Assembly: GCA_947462335.1 (NCBI GenBank) | Contig: OX381708.1 | Coordinates: forward strand, 1,302,001 to 1,366,000 | Length of the DNA: 64,000 nt | DNA from: Harmothoe impar | Lineage: Eukaryota; Annelida; Polychaeta; Phyllodocida; Polynoidae | Reading direction: 5' to 3' | Shown: positions 43,138 to 51,931 of the stretch, in pieces | How positions within the stretch are numbered: the first letter of the stretch is position 1 | Layout of the letters: every line of letters starts with the position of its first letter | Position numbers and translations under genes: made by a program | Notes under the pieces: generated by a model | Told to the model about the DNA's origin: nothing | The model's input: the letters and a program-made list of their open reading frames with translations, nothing else | Databases searched by the model: none

Positions 43138-44103
43138 TTAGGATAAACCAGCTAAGTACACGGTAGGCTCTCTATCCAGCACAAGCATCTCATGTCTGGA
43201 CTGATGTAGGTATCTATGAACCGCTGAGGAGCGCCAATTGCCTTTCAACATTATGTCTCTTACTGATACACCAAGAGATTGTAGCATGGAGGCCCCACCG
43301 TGTCTTAGGCTATGAGTACTCACGTTACCCACAGGCAAACCAGTTAGAGCAGCTAAACTTTTTAGTCTATTATTAAAACATGGGTAGGTTAGTGGAGAGG
43401 AAAATTCTCCAAAATGGACCCTAACAAGGGGGTCATTACCATTTGAAGCCCCTAAAATTTCCACCAACTGGGAGGCTGGGCATAGTAGTGCCCCAGGAAT
43501 TCTCTGTAAAAATACAGTAAAGGGTTTTTTACAGAATTGATCAGTTTTTGATGAAACAATTTTGATAGAGACATACTCTGGGTACACAGAGACATCCTTG
43601 GCTCTAATAGTATGAGGTGAATCTGTTACATGGCACTGACGCAGAAGGCCTCTGAAGCACAAGGTAGCACCCAGTCTAAAGGCGTAATCAATAGGGTCCG
43701 AGGGATCCAAAAGCTCAAACATAGCCAATAAATCAGTTGCCGTGAGGGGGTACCGTGAAGTATCACATACAGAAATATGTCCTCTCTCGATTCCATTCAA
43801 AGTCTGTTTTAATACAAAACTATGACTGTAATCTGGATAACCGGACATTTTTTGATGGTACCAGACAGCGGACAGGTAATTGCGGACAGAGACAGGAGCC
43901 AGCCATTGAGATAGATAGGTAGCATAAGTCCCAGCTTGAGAGGCACTGCAAGGGAAAGATATCAAATTATACTTTTTACAAAATTTATTGTACCTTCTCA
44001 ACTGGGTTTGTCTTGCTACCCTAGTGGCTCTGGCCTGAGCGCTCTCCGCCAACCTCCTCTGCTGGTCCATCAGACGTTGAAGACTATTCACTGCAACACA
44101 CAT
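43138..44103 (-). CDS. Tyrosine recombinase of the Ngaro-type element
   Basis: A 321-residue protein from ATG 44,103. N-terminal helical SAM-like domain (RNYLSAVWYHQKMSGYPDYS), then a catalytic domain with GATLCFRGLLRQCHV (catalytic Arg region, about 150-165), HSLRHGGAS (H-x-x-R, about 265) and KGNWRSSAVHRYL (Trp and the nucleophile Tyr near 293). The full R-H-R-Y set is present, so it should be active in inserting circular cDNA. Its start overlaps the end of the RT frame by 20 bp. No methyltransferase domain is seen, favouring Ngaro over DIRS1. Confidence 0.93.
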   Translation of the reverse strand: MCVAVNSLQRLMDQQRRLAESAQARATRVARQTQLRRYNKFCKKYNLISFPCSASQAGTYATYLSQWLAPVSVRNYLSAVWYHQKMSGYPDYSHSFVLKQTLNGIERGHISVCDTSRYPLTATDLLAMFELLDPSDPIDYAFRLGATLCFRGLLRQCHVTDSPHTIRAKDVSVYPEYVSIKIVSSKTDQFCKKPFTVFLQRIPGALLCPASQLVEILGASNGNDPLVRVHFGEFSSPLTYPCFNNRLKSLAALTGLPVGNVSTHSLRHGGASMLQSLGVSVRDIMLKGNWRSSAVHRYLHQSRHEMLVLDREPTVYLAGLS

Positions 44104-45931
44104 TTAACATGTTATTCAGACGTAAGGTTTTCATACATTTAACATCATATCCCCTGTAGTCTAAGCGTGACAATTGGTCCGCCAGAACATTATCTTCAGA
44201 CCTTATATATGTAGCGAATAAGTCAATATTATTAGTAAAACATAGCCAGAATAATTCTCTGAGCCATTCCATACACAACTTATTTTTGCTCCTACCGGTA
44301 TTTATCATAGCAAGTACCTGCATGTTGTCTGTTATAATGTGAAGCCTAGAATTCTGGTACAAGTGACACCAACGCTTCAGACCTACTAAGACCGGCCAGA
44401 GCTCATACACATTTATATTGTCTTCATGTACTTTAATATTATCCATTCTTGGCGAGAACTCTCTGTGAGCCGAGGGGATACCTTTAACATCAGGCCTGTC
44501 CGGCTTCCAAAAACCATAGAAATAATCACCACCCATCCACGCGCCGAAACCTCTCTTAGAAGCGTCTGAGACCAACGGGATATCATATAGGGGTTTACGT
44601 ATTATACTTCTACAATTGAAAATTTCACAAAACTGGAGCCACCATTCTAAGTCCAGTATAGTCTCTCTATTGAGAGCAATGGTACCGCCCTGCCTGCATT
44701 TAGCACATAGGTCAAATAGCCTCCTGCTAAAAGTTCGCCCCCCCCTAACAATTTGCGAACAGAAAGACATTAAGCCTCCTACTTGCTGAAGAGCCTTTTT
44801 TGATGCTCTCTTAGTATTAAGGCATTCAGTTAAAATATCTTTCAATTTAACAATTTTTTCCTTAGGGAGGGTTAACTGCATGGCTACTGAATCAATAGTG
44901 ATCCCCAGGAAGGTTGTGACGCGGTTAGGGGCGGTAATCTTATCTAATGAAACAGCGAAGCCTAGAAATTCCATGACTTCTATTAGAACATCTCTTTGCC
45001 TTAAACATTCAGATTCAGTGTCGGCAATAACTATAAAATCATCAAGGTAATTAACCAGCCTTTCCACACCATAACCCTTAGCAATAAGGACTAGAAAATT
45101 CGATAAAGCATCGAAAATTGAAGGGGCACATCTCAACCCAAAGCACAAACGGTTGCTCTGGTACCATTCTAGGCCAGCCCCCATATCCCAAGCAAAACCC
45201 TGAAATTTAACATGAGGGGCAAATACATTTACCGTCCTAAAAGCTGACTTAAGATCCACCACGGCCATCCAGTCTCCCTTGTTTAATACCTCTACTACAT
45301 TATTAACAGATTTATAAGTAAAAGGTACAAAGGTCTCTTTCATATAATTATTAATTGAGATTTTATCTGGCATGGAACAGTCGGTGATGGGTCTTAGCTT
45401 GCCATTGGACTTTGGAACTCCACCCATAGCATGAACACACTGAGGCCTGGACGAGACTTTTGATATCAGACCGTCGGCAAGTTCCTCAGTGATCAGAGTA
45501 CACATTTCCTGGTGGAAGGCTGGCTCCAGAATAGAGCTGTAGTTACTACATGTATAAGAAGTATCACAAGTGTCGTCAACTATTTTAAAACCTTGCAGAA
45601 CCCCTTCCCAAATATATTTGGCCTTATGGGGCTGGTGTGGAAAGACATTGGCACAACCTGATATAAAGCTAGCGAAACGACAAGGTCGCAATTGGGAAAT
45701 ATTCCCACCCACATAGTGATCACAAGTACATGAGCCACTTACACATTCAGTATATACAGGAATGGTAGGCATATCTCCCACCCCGTCCAGGTAGTACAGT
45801 GGTTGGTCATTAACAACAGGATCACATATTAACCGGTCTACATTATTATTAGGGTTGTTTTGAATTACATTAAAACACGACAGCCTATCACCCACAGGGG
45901 TAGGGGTCGGAGAGCTAGGACATGCCAGCAT
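44084..45931 (-). CDS. Reverse transcriptase / RNase H of the Ngaro-type element
   Basis: About 615 residues; first ATG at 45,931. RT shows VPKSNGKLRPITDCS (about 190), the fingers/palm MAVVDLKSAFRTV (about 235) and the catalytic VNYLDDFIVIADT (about 310). RNase H follows with PLVSDASKRGFGAWMGG (about 485), VYELWPVLVGL (about 530) and LHIITDNMQVLAMINTG (about 550), ending LSRLDYRGYD. All acidic catalytic positions visible by eye are kept. Translated from the same transcript as gag and recombinase; the mechanism for internal start is not evident. Confidence 0.93.
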   Translation of the reverse strand: MLACPSSPTPTPVGDRLSCFNVIQNNPNNNVDRLICDPVVNDQPLYYLDGVGDMPTIPVYTECVSGSCTCDHYVGGNISQLRPCRFASFISGCANVFPHQPHKAKYIWEGVLQGFKIVDDTCDTSYTCSNYSSILEPAFHQEMCTLITEELADGLISKVSSRPQCVHAMGGVPKSNGKLRPITDCSMPDKISINNYMKETFVPFTYKSVNNVVEVLNKGDWMAVVDLKSAFRTVNVFAPHVKFQGFAWDMGAGLEWYQSNRLCFGLRCAPSIFDALSNFLVLIAKGYGVERLVNYLDDFIVIADTESECLRQRDVLIEVMEFLGFAVSLDKITAPNRVTTFLGITIDSVAMQLTLPKEKIVKLKDILTECLNTKRASKKALQQVGGLMSFCSQIVRGGRTFSRRLFDLCAKCRQGGTIALNRETILDLEWWLQFCEIFNCRSIIRKPLYDIPLVSDASKRGFGAWMGGDYFYGFWKPDRPDVKGIPSAHREFSPRMDNIKVHEDNINVYELWPVLVGLKRWCHLYQNSRLHIITDNMQVLAMINTGRSKNKLCMEWLRELFWLCFTNNIDLFATYIRSEDNVLADQLSRLDYRGYDVKCMKTLRLNNMLNVCCSE

Positions 45932-46012
45932 CTCACCCACTGAAGCAGGAGAGAAGGGGACAGCATCTATATTTAAAAGACCGGTACAACTGCCCCTCCC
46001 CTCACTAACAAT

Positions 46013-46912
46013 CTACTTAGCTTGCTTCGTGTTAGAGCAGGTGCTGGAGCCGTGCGAGGTCGAGCCACAAAACATACATTTATGGTAGTATTTACATGGT
46101 GAATCTTTGCAGCCTTCTACTCTATTAAAAGCATAACAAGACCTTTTTGGCTTGGAAGAACCACCTCCTGCTACTGACCTGGAGGATTTCTTAGCTTCTG
46201 CTACCACAGTAGAATCGTACGCGAAAAAGCGGAGTGCGTCAGCATTATCTACTTCCCCGAAAATTTCAGGCCCTCCCACATCTGCCCTTAACCTTACAGA
46301 CTGGTCATAGGCTATCAAAGCTGAGAGTTTGTATACTTTAGTCATGCTTTTGTCACACAACATATCACAGTGACGCAACAGGCCTGAAATGTCATTACCC
46401 TGCTCTGCAACTAGCTTAATGGTTCTAATATTGACCAACAACAAGGCTTCAAATGAATCTATCTTAGTGTGGCGATCAATAAAATTAGCGTGCTGGTAGG
46501 GGTGATTACCTCTGCGCCTTGGTGACCTGGGCGAACGGGATCTTGAAGCTTCATAGGACGAGCTGCTCCTCGAGTCTCTGCGAGGAGAACGTTGGCGGTG
46601 CCTACCCCTGCCGCTGGCCGACCTGTCGTGGTTCAAACGGTCAACTGATGCTTGGACGGCGCCCAGTACTGACGTTATTTGGTGGAAACCTGCCTCCACC
46701 CTCGCCATACGCCGGTCCATCTCGAGGGTCGCCCTCGAATGATCCGCCCTCGTCCCTGCATCCCCCTCATTCGTCTGGTCAGGGGCCGGGCCCCCCCTTC
46801 TCCTTGAAATTATTGGAGAGGACTGGCATCCACCAGCCCCGGAAAAGCCCTCGGCCCCTCGTTCAGTTGTAGCCGCCCTCGGGGTCTTCTTAGGTGATTT
46901 CTTCTTCCCCAT
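46013..46912 (-). CDS. Gag-like protein of the Ngaro-type element
   Basis: 299 residues from ATG 46,912 (the longer frame upstream lacks an ATG). Basic Lys/Arg-rich and Ser/Arg-rich N-terminal half (RSPRRDSRSSSSYEASRSRS), then a helical region. The C-terminus is zinc-binding: CYAFNRVEGCKDSPCKYYH (CCCH-type) directly followed by CMFCGSTSHGSSTC (C-x2-C-x4-H-x4-C knuckle). This pairing is typical of DIRS/Ngaro Gag-like proteins. RNA packaging role inferred. Confidence 0.85.
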   Translation of the reverse strand: MGKKKSPKKTPRAATTERGAEGFSGAGGCQSSPIISRRRGGPAPDQTNEGDAGTRADHSRATLEMDRRMARVEAGFHQITSVLGAVQASVDRLNHDRSASGRGRHRQRSPRRDSRSSSSYEASRSRSPRSPRRRGNHPYQHANFIDRHTKIDSFEALLLVNIRTIKLVAEQGNDISGLLRHCDMLCDKSMTKVYKLSALIAYDQSVRLRADVGGPEIFGEVDNADALRFFAYDSTVVAEAKKSSRSVAGGGSSKPKRSCYAFNRVEGCKDSPCKYYHKCMFCGSTSHGSSTCSNTKQAK

Positions 46913-46978
46913 CTTGTCTCGAGTCCTTTCTTCCCTCGGAAACTTCAAACAAATTCTTGAAATTCCTTCCAAATTCCG

Positions 46979-47269
46979 TTTAAAATACGGGTAGAGACAG
47001 CACAGGGGGTGTGTCTTCTACGGCTGGAGGTGGGCGACTGACGTCCGTTACGGCTACGTGCTCTTATGTAGTATCATGACAACAGATGGAAGTATCTACG
47101 GCAACGGCCCGGGGCGCCATCTTACGGCCAGCGGCCGTTCTATGGCCAGAGGCGTACAATGCGCCACCTCTCGGGGGAACGGGGAACCACGGCTCGCGAA
47201 CGACCGGAGAAAAACTGCCACGCCCACCTCTTGATTATACATGTATCACCGGGGTGATACACTCTATAA
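46979..47269 (-). repeat. Split direct repeat B, outer copy
   Basis: Forms the 5' end of the element in its own orientation. Likely carries promoter and leader. GC-rich and CpG-rich, unlike the AT-rich A repeat. Confidence 0.93.
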
Positions 47270-47345
47270 TGTACATATATATATATATATGTACATATAT
47301 ATATATTTATATATATATCTATAAATATATGTATATATATGTGGC
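47270..47345. repeat. AT microsatellite next to the Ngaro-type element
   Basis: TACATATATATATATATG-type repeat. The opposite flank (42,036-42,100) is also TA-rich, so the element sits within AT microsatellite DNA. Confidence 0.9.
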
Positions 47346-47984
47346 TCAAACCTCTGACCTATGTTGTTTTGGCTATTTCTGGCCCTTTTCAGGCTTATAG
47401 CCCTACAGAATAACCAGTTTTGCACCAATTTTTTCAAAAATTTGGTATATGTGAGAAAACATCCCAACAATTTGGGATTTTTCTTTTTTTTTGTGTTTTG
47501 GCCCAATATTTTTCATTTTTAGGCCCTCCAAAGGCCCAAAAACCCTTAAAAATGTCAAAAACCCTTTAAATTACATGTTTTACATGTCTGCTTTTTTTTT
47601 CATTTTTCTTTTTTTGGAGGGGAGTAAAATGAGGCCCAGAATGAAACCATAAATGTGGATGCTCTGCCAGAGTAACCTCTCTCAAGAAACTCACACAGTG
47701 TTACTCACACAGAGGATCACACTTAATGGCCCGCTGGACCTGGTTTTTTCAGTGATTTGCCAGATGGTGCACTAGAACAGGCTGTGACGTGGTGATTTGG
47801 CAAAATCTGGCCCTCACTTACATTGACATACGCGTACAATCGTCAACCACAGGTACAATTGGCAACGAAATGAGACCTCGTTCAAAACCTGTTTTAATTG
47901 TTGTCTACAAGCATCGACTATGGCAACAATTGCCATCGATTTGAGACCTCGTTTTTTATTTCTGGGCATGGTTTCGAACCAAAT
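47346..47984. other. Intergenic DNA with inverted copy of the cluster flank
   Basis: No gene. 47,380-47,560 resembles the AT-rich dispersed repeat at 24,060-24,180. About 47,595-47,728 is a near-identical inverted copy of 49,490-49,625 (GAGGGGAGTAAAATGAGGCC, CTCTGCCAGAGTAACCTCTC). Confidence 0.6.
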
Positions 47985-48860
47985 GGTGCATCATACCACC
48001 TGACTCAGTGCCCTTGTAGCCTGAGATGTCTGTGTAGGCCGAGACTGAGCACAAACCAAATGGTGCAGCATACCACGTGACTCAGTGCCTTTGTAGCCTG
48101 AGATGTCTGTGTGGGCCTAGACTGAGCACGAACCAAATGGTGCATCATACCATGTGACTCAGTGCCTTTGTAGCCTGAGATGTCTGTGTGGGCCGAGACT
48201 GAGCACAATCCAAATCGTGCATTATATCACGTGACTCAGTGCCTTTGTAGCCTGAGATGTCTGTGTGGGCCGAGACTGAGCACAATCCAAAATCGTGCAT
48301 CATACCACGTGACTCAGTGCCTTTGTAGCCTGAGATGTCTGTCTGGGCCGAGACTGAGCACAAACCAAATCGTGCAGCATACCACGTGACTCAGTGCCCA
48401 TGTCGCCTGAGATGTCTGTGTGGGCCGAGACTGAGCACAAACCAAATGGTGCATCATACCACCTGACACAGTGCCTTTGTAGCCTGAGATGTCTGTGTGG
48501 GCCGAGACTGAGCACAAACCAAATGGTGCATCATACCATGTGACTCAGTGCCCGTGTCGCCTGAGATGTCTGTGTGGGCAGAGACTGGGCACAAACCAAA
48601 TCATGCAGCATACCACATGACTCAGTGCCCGTGTAACCTGAGATGTCTGTGTAGGCAGAGACTGAGCACAAACCAAATGGTGCATCATACCACGTGACAC
48701 AGTACCTGTGTAACCTGAGATGTCTGTGTAGGCAGAGACTGAGCACAAACCAAATGGTGCATCATACCACGTGACACAGTACCTGTGTAACCTGAGATGT
48801 CTGTGTGGGCAGAGACTGAGCACGAACCAAATGGTGCAGCATACCACGTGACACAGTGCC
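47985..48860. repeat. 77-bp satellite
   Basis: About eleven copies of a 77-bp unit with CACGTGACTCAGTGCC, CTGAGATGTCTGTGTGGGC and GAGACTGAGCACAAACCAAA. CTGAGATG starts at 48,021, 48,098, 48,175, 48,252, 48,330 and 48,407. Open frames of 60-100 residues on both strands are artefacts. Confidence 0.95.
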
Positions 48861-48973
48861 TATGCACCTGACAGCCTGTAAATTATATGCAAATTACTTT
48901 GATGTCCCCATTAACATATAACCAGATGCTCTCCCCTTCCATGTATTATATTTTGTCCTCCGCTCATGACTCT

Positions 48974-49046
48974 GCCTCGATAGCTCAGTTGGGAGAGCGT
49001 TAGACTGAAGACCTGAAGGTTCCCGGTTCGATCCCGGGTCTGGGCA
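48974..49046 (+). tRNA. tRNA-Phe (GAA), possibly degenerate
   Basis: 73 nt with A-box TAGCTCAGTTGGG, anticodon loop CTGAAGA (anticodon GAA), T-arm CCGGGTTCGATCCCGG-like CCCGGTTCGATCCCGGG and a T-run (TTTTTC) just downstream as Pol III terminator. The acceptor stem has one C-T mismatch (position 5-68) and the anticodon stem one A-C mismatch, so it may be a pseudogene or tRNA-derived relic. Boxes are intact. Confidence 0.7.
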
Positions 49047-49644
49047 GACAATTTTTCTTCTGTCCATGTTTTACGTGTTTTAAATGTATGAACAAGAGAA
49101 CACTTGTGTTGTTTATTTCAATCATGTTTTTTCCCCAATGATAGCAAAGGCAATGACAGCAATGATAACAGAAACACTGCATCCATGGTGTAGGGTTGGT
49201 CTGCTCAGCAGAGAAACCTTTCTTCATTCAGTTACCCATATGCTAGATCATGCCTTCCGACACTCCCCTTCCCGTTTCACTTATGTCAGATACTCCCTCC
49301 TATACCTGTTCAAACCACCGGCCCAGGCACCAAGTGCTACAGTTGCAATAACTTTGGGTGGAGAGGCACCAGAGAGTGTCACCCTTCTAATCCCACTCAT
49401 AATGCCATGTTTGGACCAGAAAAGGACTCATAATGGGTTTTTTTCATGTTTGGACGAGAAAGGGACACACCCTTCTCAAGGCCCCATACTAAGTGTGATC
49501 CTCTGTGTGAGTAACACTGTGTGAGTTTCTTGAGAGAGGTTACTCTGGCAGAGCATCCACATTTATGGTTTCATTCTGGGCCTCATTTTACTCCCCTCCA
49601 AAAAAAGAAAAATGAAAAAAAAAGCTTGTTTTCCACTTTTATTA
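49047..49644. other. Left flank of the virus-like cluster
   Basis: Includes the first copy of a flank module: AAGGCCCCATACTAAGTGTG (about 49,478), GAGTTTCTTGAGAGAGG (about 49,522), GGGCCTCATTTTACTCCCCT (about 49,578) and a minus-strand AATAAA (about 49,640). A 146-codon plus-strand frame at 49,084-49,524 crosses the module and has no coding signature. Confidence 0.55.
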
Positions 49645-50021
49645 AAAGACAGTGTTGTAATACGAGGAATGCCCTGACAGATTTAAACGTCTAAAAGACG
49701 TCTCTTCTTCCTCTTCTTGGTCAGGTGATCACACTTCAGTTTTGCTGTCAGACTTTCGATCAAACAGCCTTGGTGATAGGACTCTTGCCTCAGGGGATCC
49801 TACTCATAAGGCCATGTTTGGACGAGAAAAGGACACACCCTTCTCAAGGCCCCATACTAAGTGTGATCCTCTGTGTGAGTAACACTGTGTGAGTTTCTTG
49901 AGAGAGGTTACTCTGGCAGAGCATCCACATTTATGGTTTCATTCTGGGCCTCATTTTACTCCCCTCCAAAAAAAGAAAAATGAAAAAAAAAAGCTTGTTT
50001 TCCACTTTTATTAAAAGACAG
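49436..50021. repeat. 368-bp tandem duplication of the 3' flank and gene end
   Basis: The module AAGGCCCCATACTAAGTG through TTTTATTAAAAGACAGTGTT plus a C-terminal gene fragment is repeated with a 368-bp shift (49,478 against 49,846). The second copy joins the intact gene at 50,772. It was later split by the TIR element at 50,022-50,735. Confidence 0.85.
49650..49795 (-). pseudogene. C-terminal fragment of the gene at 50,772-51,716
   Basis: Near-identical to 50,742-50,885: basic tail LTKKRKKR, stop and a short coding piece upstream. The copy ends abruptly near 49,795, where the second flank module starts. It arose by the 368-bp tandem duplication. Confidence 0.85.
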
Positions 50022-50735
50022 CAGGGATATTTCTAGGGCCGCGCAGCGCGCAATACACGCATTTAAACGCAAAATGGCGCATTAAAATCCCCAATTATGC
50101 GCCCATTGGCGCATAAGACATCATGATATACTAAAAGTTAAAAAAATATATTCCCAAAAATATGTGTCTGAATTTACAGATAGGGGGTATAGCATATCAT
50201 TGGAAAGCTAAAGACAGCGGTAATTTGGTCATCTAAATCTCAAATAGATATACTGAGCATCTGAATTTCCCTAGATATGAAATGAATAATCCCTCCTCCT
50301 TTGCCCACTTTTGAATTTTTTTTTATTGATTGTCTTCCATTAGCACCTCCAGCCTTCATACCATGTATCATATATTGATCTTAACTCTTTCCCTGATCGT
50401 GCATGGTACCCATGGGTACCTGTGGTCAAGTTTCGATGGTTTGATAAAAAAAAGAAAGGGTAAAATGTTTGTTTTTTAGATTGATAAATTTCCCTTTGAA
50501 TGTTTTCATCTAATGAGATTTTGTTCCACAGTGGTCTAGATATGATTCAAGGTGAGGGGAGCAGTAATTGAAAATTTTAACTTAAAATAATTTTTTGTGG
50601 GAGCACTCCCTTTTATAGTAAAATTAACATCTCCAAGAAAATATAGTTAATGGCCCATTGATTTGGAAAATGGCGCATTATTTTTCCTATAAATGCGCCA
50701 TTGGCCCATTGCATAAAATCCTAGAAATATCCCTG
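50022..50735. mobile_element. 714-bp TIR element in the 3' UTR of a cluster gene
   Basis: TIRs CAGGGATATTTCTAGG and CCTAGAAATATCCCTG. Flanked by AGACAG at 50,016-50,021 and 50,736-50,741. The uninterrupted sibling at 49,640-49,665 reads AAAAGACAGTGTTG, confirming a single AGACAG target. The interior has inverted GGCGCAT / ATGCGCC motifs and no coding. The ends look hAT-like, but the 6-bp duplication is shorter than the usual 8. Confidence 0.9.
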
Positions 50736-50771
50736 AGACAGTGTTGTAATACGAGTGATGCCCTGACAGAT

Positions 50772-51716
50772 TTAAACGTCTAAAAGACATCTCTTCTTTC
50801 TCTTCTTGGTCAGGTGATCGCACTTCAGTTTTGCTGATCTGTCAGACTTTCGATCAAACAGCCTTGGTGATAGGACTCTTGCCTCGGGGGACCAGACCTC
50901 CATTAGTAGGTACATGTGATGTTTTGAAATGTTGTCCAACGAATAGCATGGCTGCAATGCTGCGTCTAACTGTTTGCGTACAATGCTGTCTTCTTTTACC
51001 CCTTTTCTATCGTAAAGTATGTATATGCCATTGTGAAGTTGGTCCTCTACTACAACGTTGCCAATCCCATGACGATCCATGATGGAAATGAATTTGTTCA
51101 GTGCGGTTGGTATATCACTTTCCTCTGTGCCGTGAAAAGAGAGTCTGCTGGTCTCTTCAAAAGGAAACATCTCCTCCTCAAAGGACACCCTGTGGCCTGT
51201 CACTTTCTCGATATTCTGCAGATGAAAATATCCAGCGGGTAGAACTATGGTGTCGCGGGACAAGTTTCTCATGAATACACGCATGCAAGCACTCTCTTTT
51301 ATCACAGCGTAGAAGTTGTCCCACGGGTACAGTTTTTCCATTTCTGTCAGCACCACGTCTAATGTTTCGCGGGTAACGCCTTTTGGGTCGAGCATTGATT
51401 TTTTTACAGGTGCGTAGCTAAAAAGTAGGTAAAGACGTCCAGTCAAATAGTCATCCAGTAGAAAGTACCTAACGAAATGAGTATGCAGAGCGGAAATGAA
51501 TTTGATCATTGGAGTCGGTATATCTGGTTCTCCGGCTTCCTTTCTTCGCTCTTTTTTGGCTACCAGGTATCCCGTTTTCCTGAAAGGAAAATCGCTGTAC
51601 AAATTCTGGCCCACTCTGTAGCCTGTCACCTTCTTGATTTTCTGTAGCATTTCCAATGTCTCGTACTCCTTCCCTAAGTCCCATCCTGGAAGTGTCGTCA
51701 TCTTTGCCGTTAACAT
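50772..51716 (-). CDS. Cluster family 1 protein, copy A
   Basis: About 314 residues. The frame is open to 51,803, but alignment with its neighbour at 51,932-52,927 supports a start at the ATG of 51,716 or 51,701. It has two similar halves. Each carries a predicted alpha/beta module of pattern FISAL/FISIM...HGIGNVVVEDQ...IYILYD, and each ends near VLPAGYFHLQN or VLSPRLF. The basic tail LTKKRKKR looks like a nuclear localisation signal. No family assigned; the repeated-domain layout vaguely recalls US22/SUKH-type proteins of large DNA viruses and their hosts, which is only a hypothesis. The 5' leader contains CCTGATGAGGGTCGAGTCAA twice. Its polyadenylation signal is now 0.7 kb away because of an inserted element. 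Confidence 0.75.
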   Translation of the reverse strand: MLTAKMTTLPGWDLGKEYETLEMLQKIKKVTGYRVGQNLYSDFPFRKTGYLVAKKERRKEAGEPDIPTPMIKFISALHTHFVRYFLLDDYLTGRLYLLFSYAPVKKSMLDPKGVTRETLDVVLTEMEKLYPWDNFYAVIKESACMRVFMRNLSRDTIVLPAGYFHLQNIEKVTGHRVSFEEEMFPFEETSRLSFHGTEESDIPTALNKFISIMDRHGIGNVVVEDQLHNGIYILYDRKGVKEDSIVRKQLDAALQPCYSLDNISKHHMYLLMEVWSPEARVLSPRLFDRKSDRSAKLKCDHLTKKRKKRCLLDV

Positions 51717-51931
51717 GTTGACTCGACCCTCATCAGGTAAAAATGTTGACTCGACCCTCATCAGGTAAAAACACAGTCTGCTGAATCGAATTTTGGCTTT
51801 CACATTTACATCTGGTTTTTTTTCTGGGCCTCATTTCACTCCCCTCCACGAAAAGATAACACATGAGTTCTCAATGTTTTCGACTTTTATCAAACAATTT
51901 TACATGTCAAATAACAGTAATAAAACCGTGC

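Larger units (their letters stand above)
42101..47269 (-). mobile_element. Ngaro-type tyrosine-recombinase retrotransposon
   Basis: Encodes gag-like protein, RT/RNase H and a tyrosine recombinase on the minus strand, with no LTRs and no DDE integrase. Two repeat types are arranged as split direct repeats. In element orientation: B (46,979-47,269), ORFs, A (42,818-43,016), B (42,527-42,817), 227 bp unique, A (42,101-42,299). The internal B-A junction CTCTATAAGTCCCGG equals the joined outer ends, as expected from a circular intermediate. No target duplication is expected. B copies differ at about one position, so the insertion is young and probably intact. Confidence 0.93.

Noticed and set aside
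47985..48867. CRISPR-like array of evenly spaced repeats
   Set aside because: The 77-bp units are contiguous and similar throughout, with no unique spacers; it is a satellite in a eukaryotic genome.
49084..49524. 146-codon plus-strand frame at the cluster edge
   Set aside because: It runs across the duplicated flank module in an orientation opposite to the cluster genes and has no motif.
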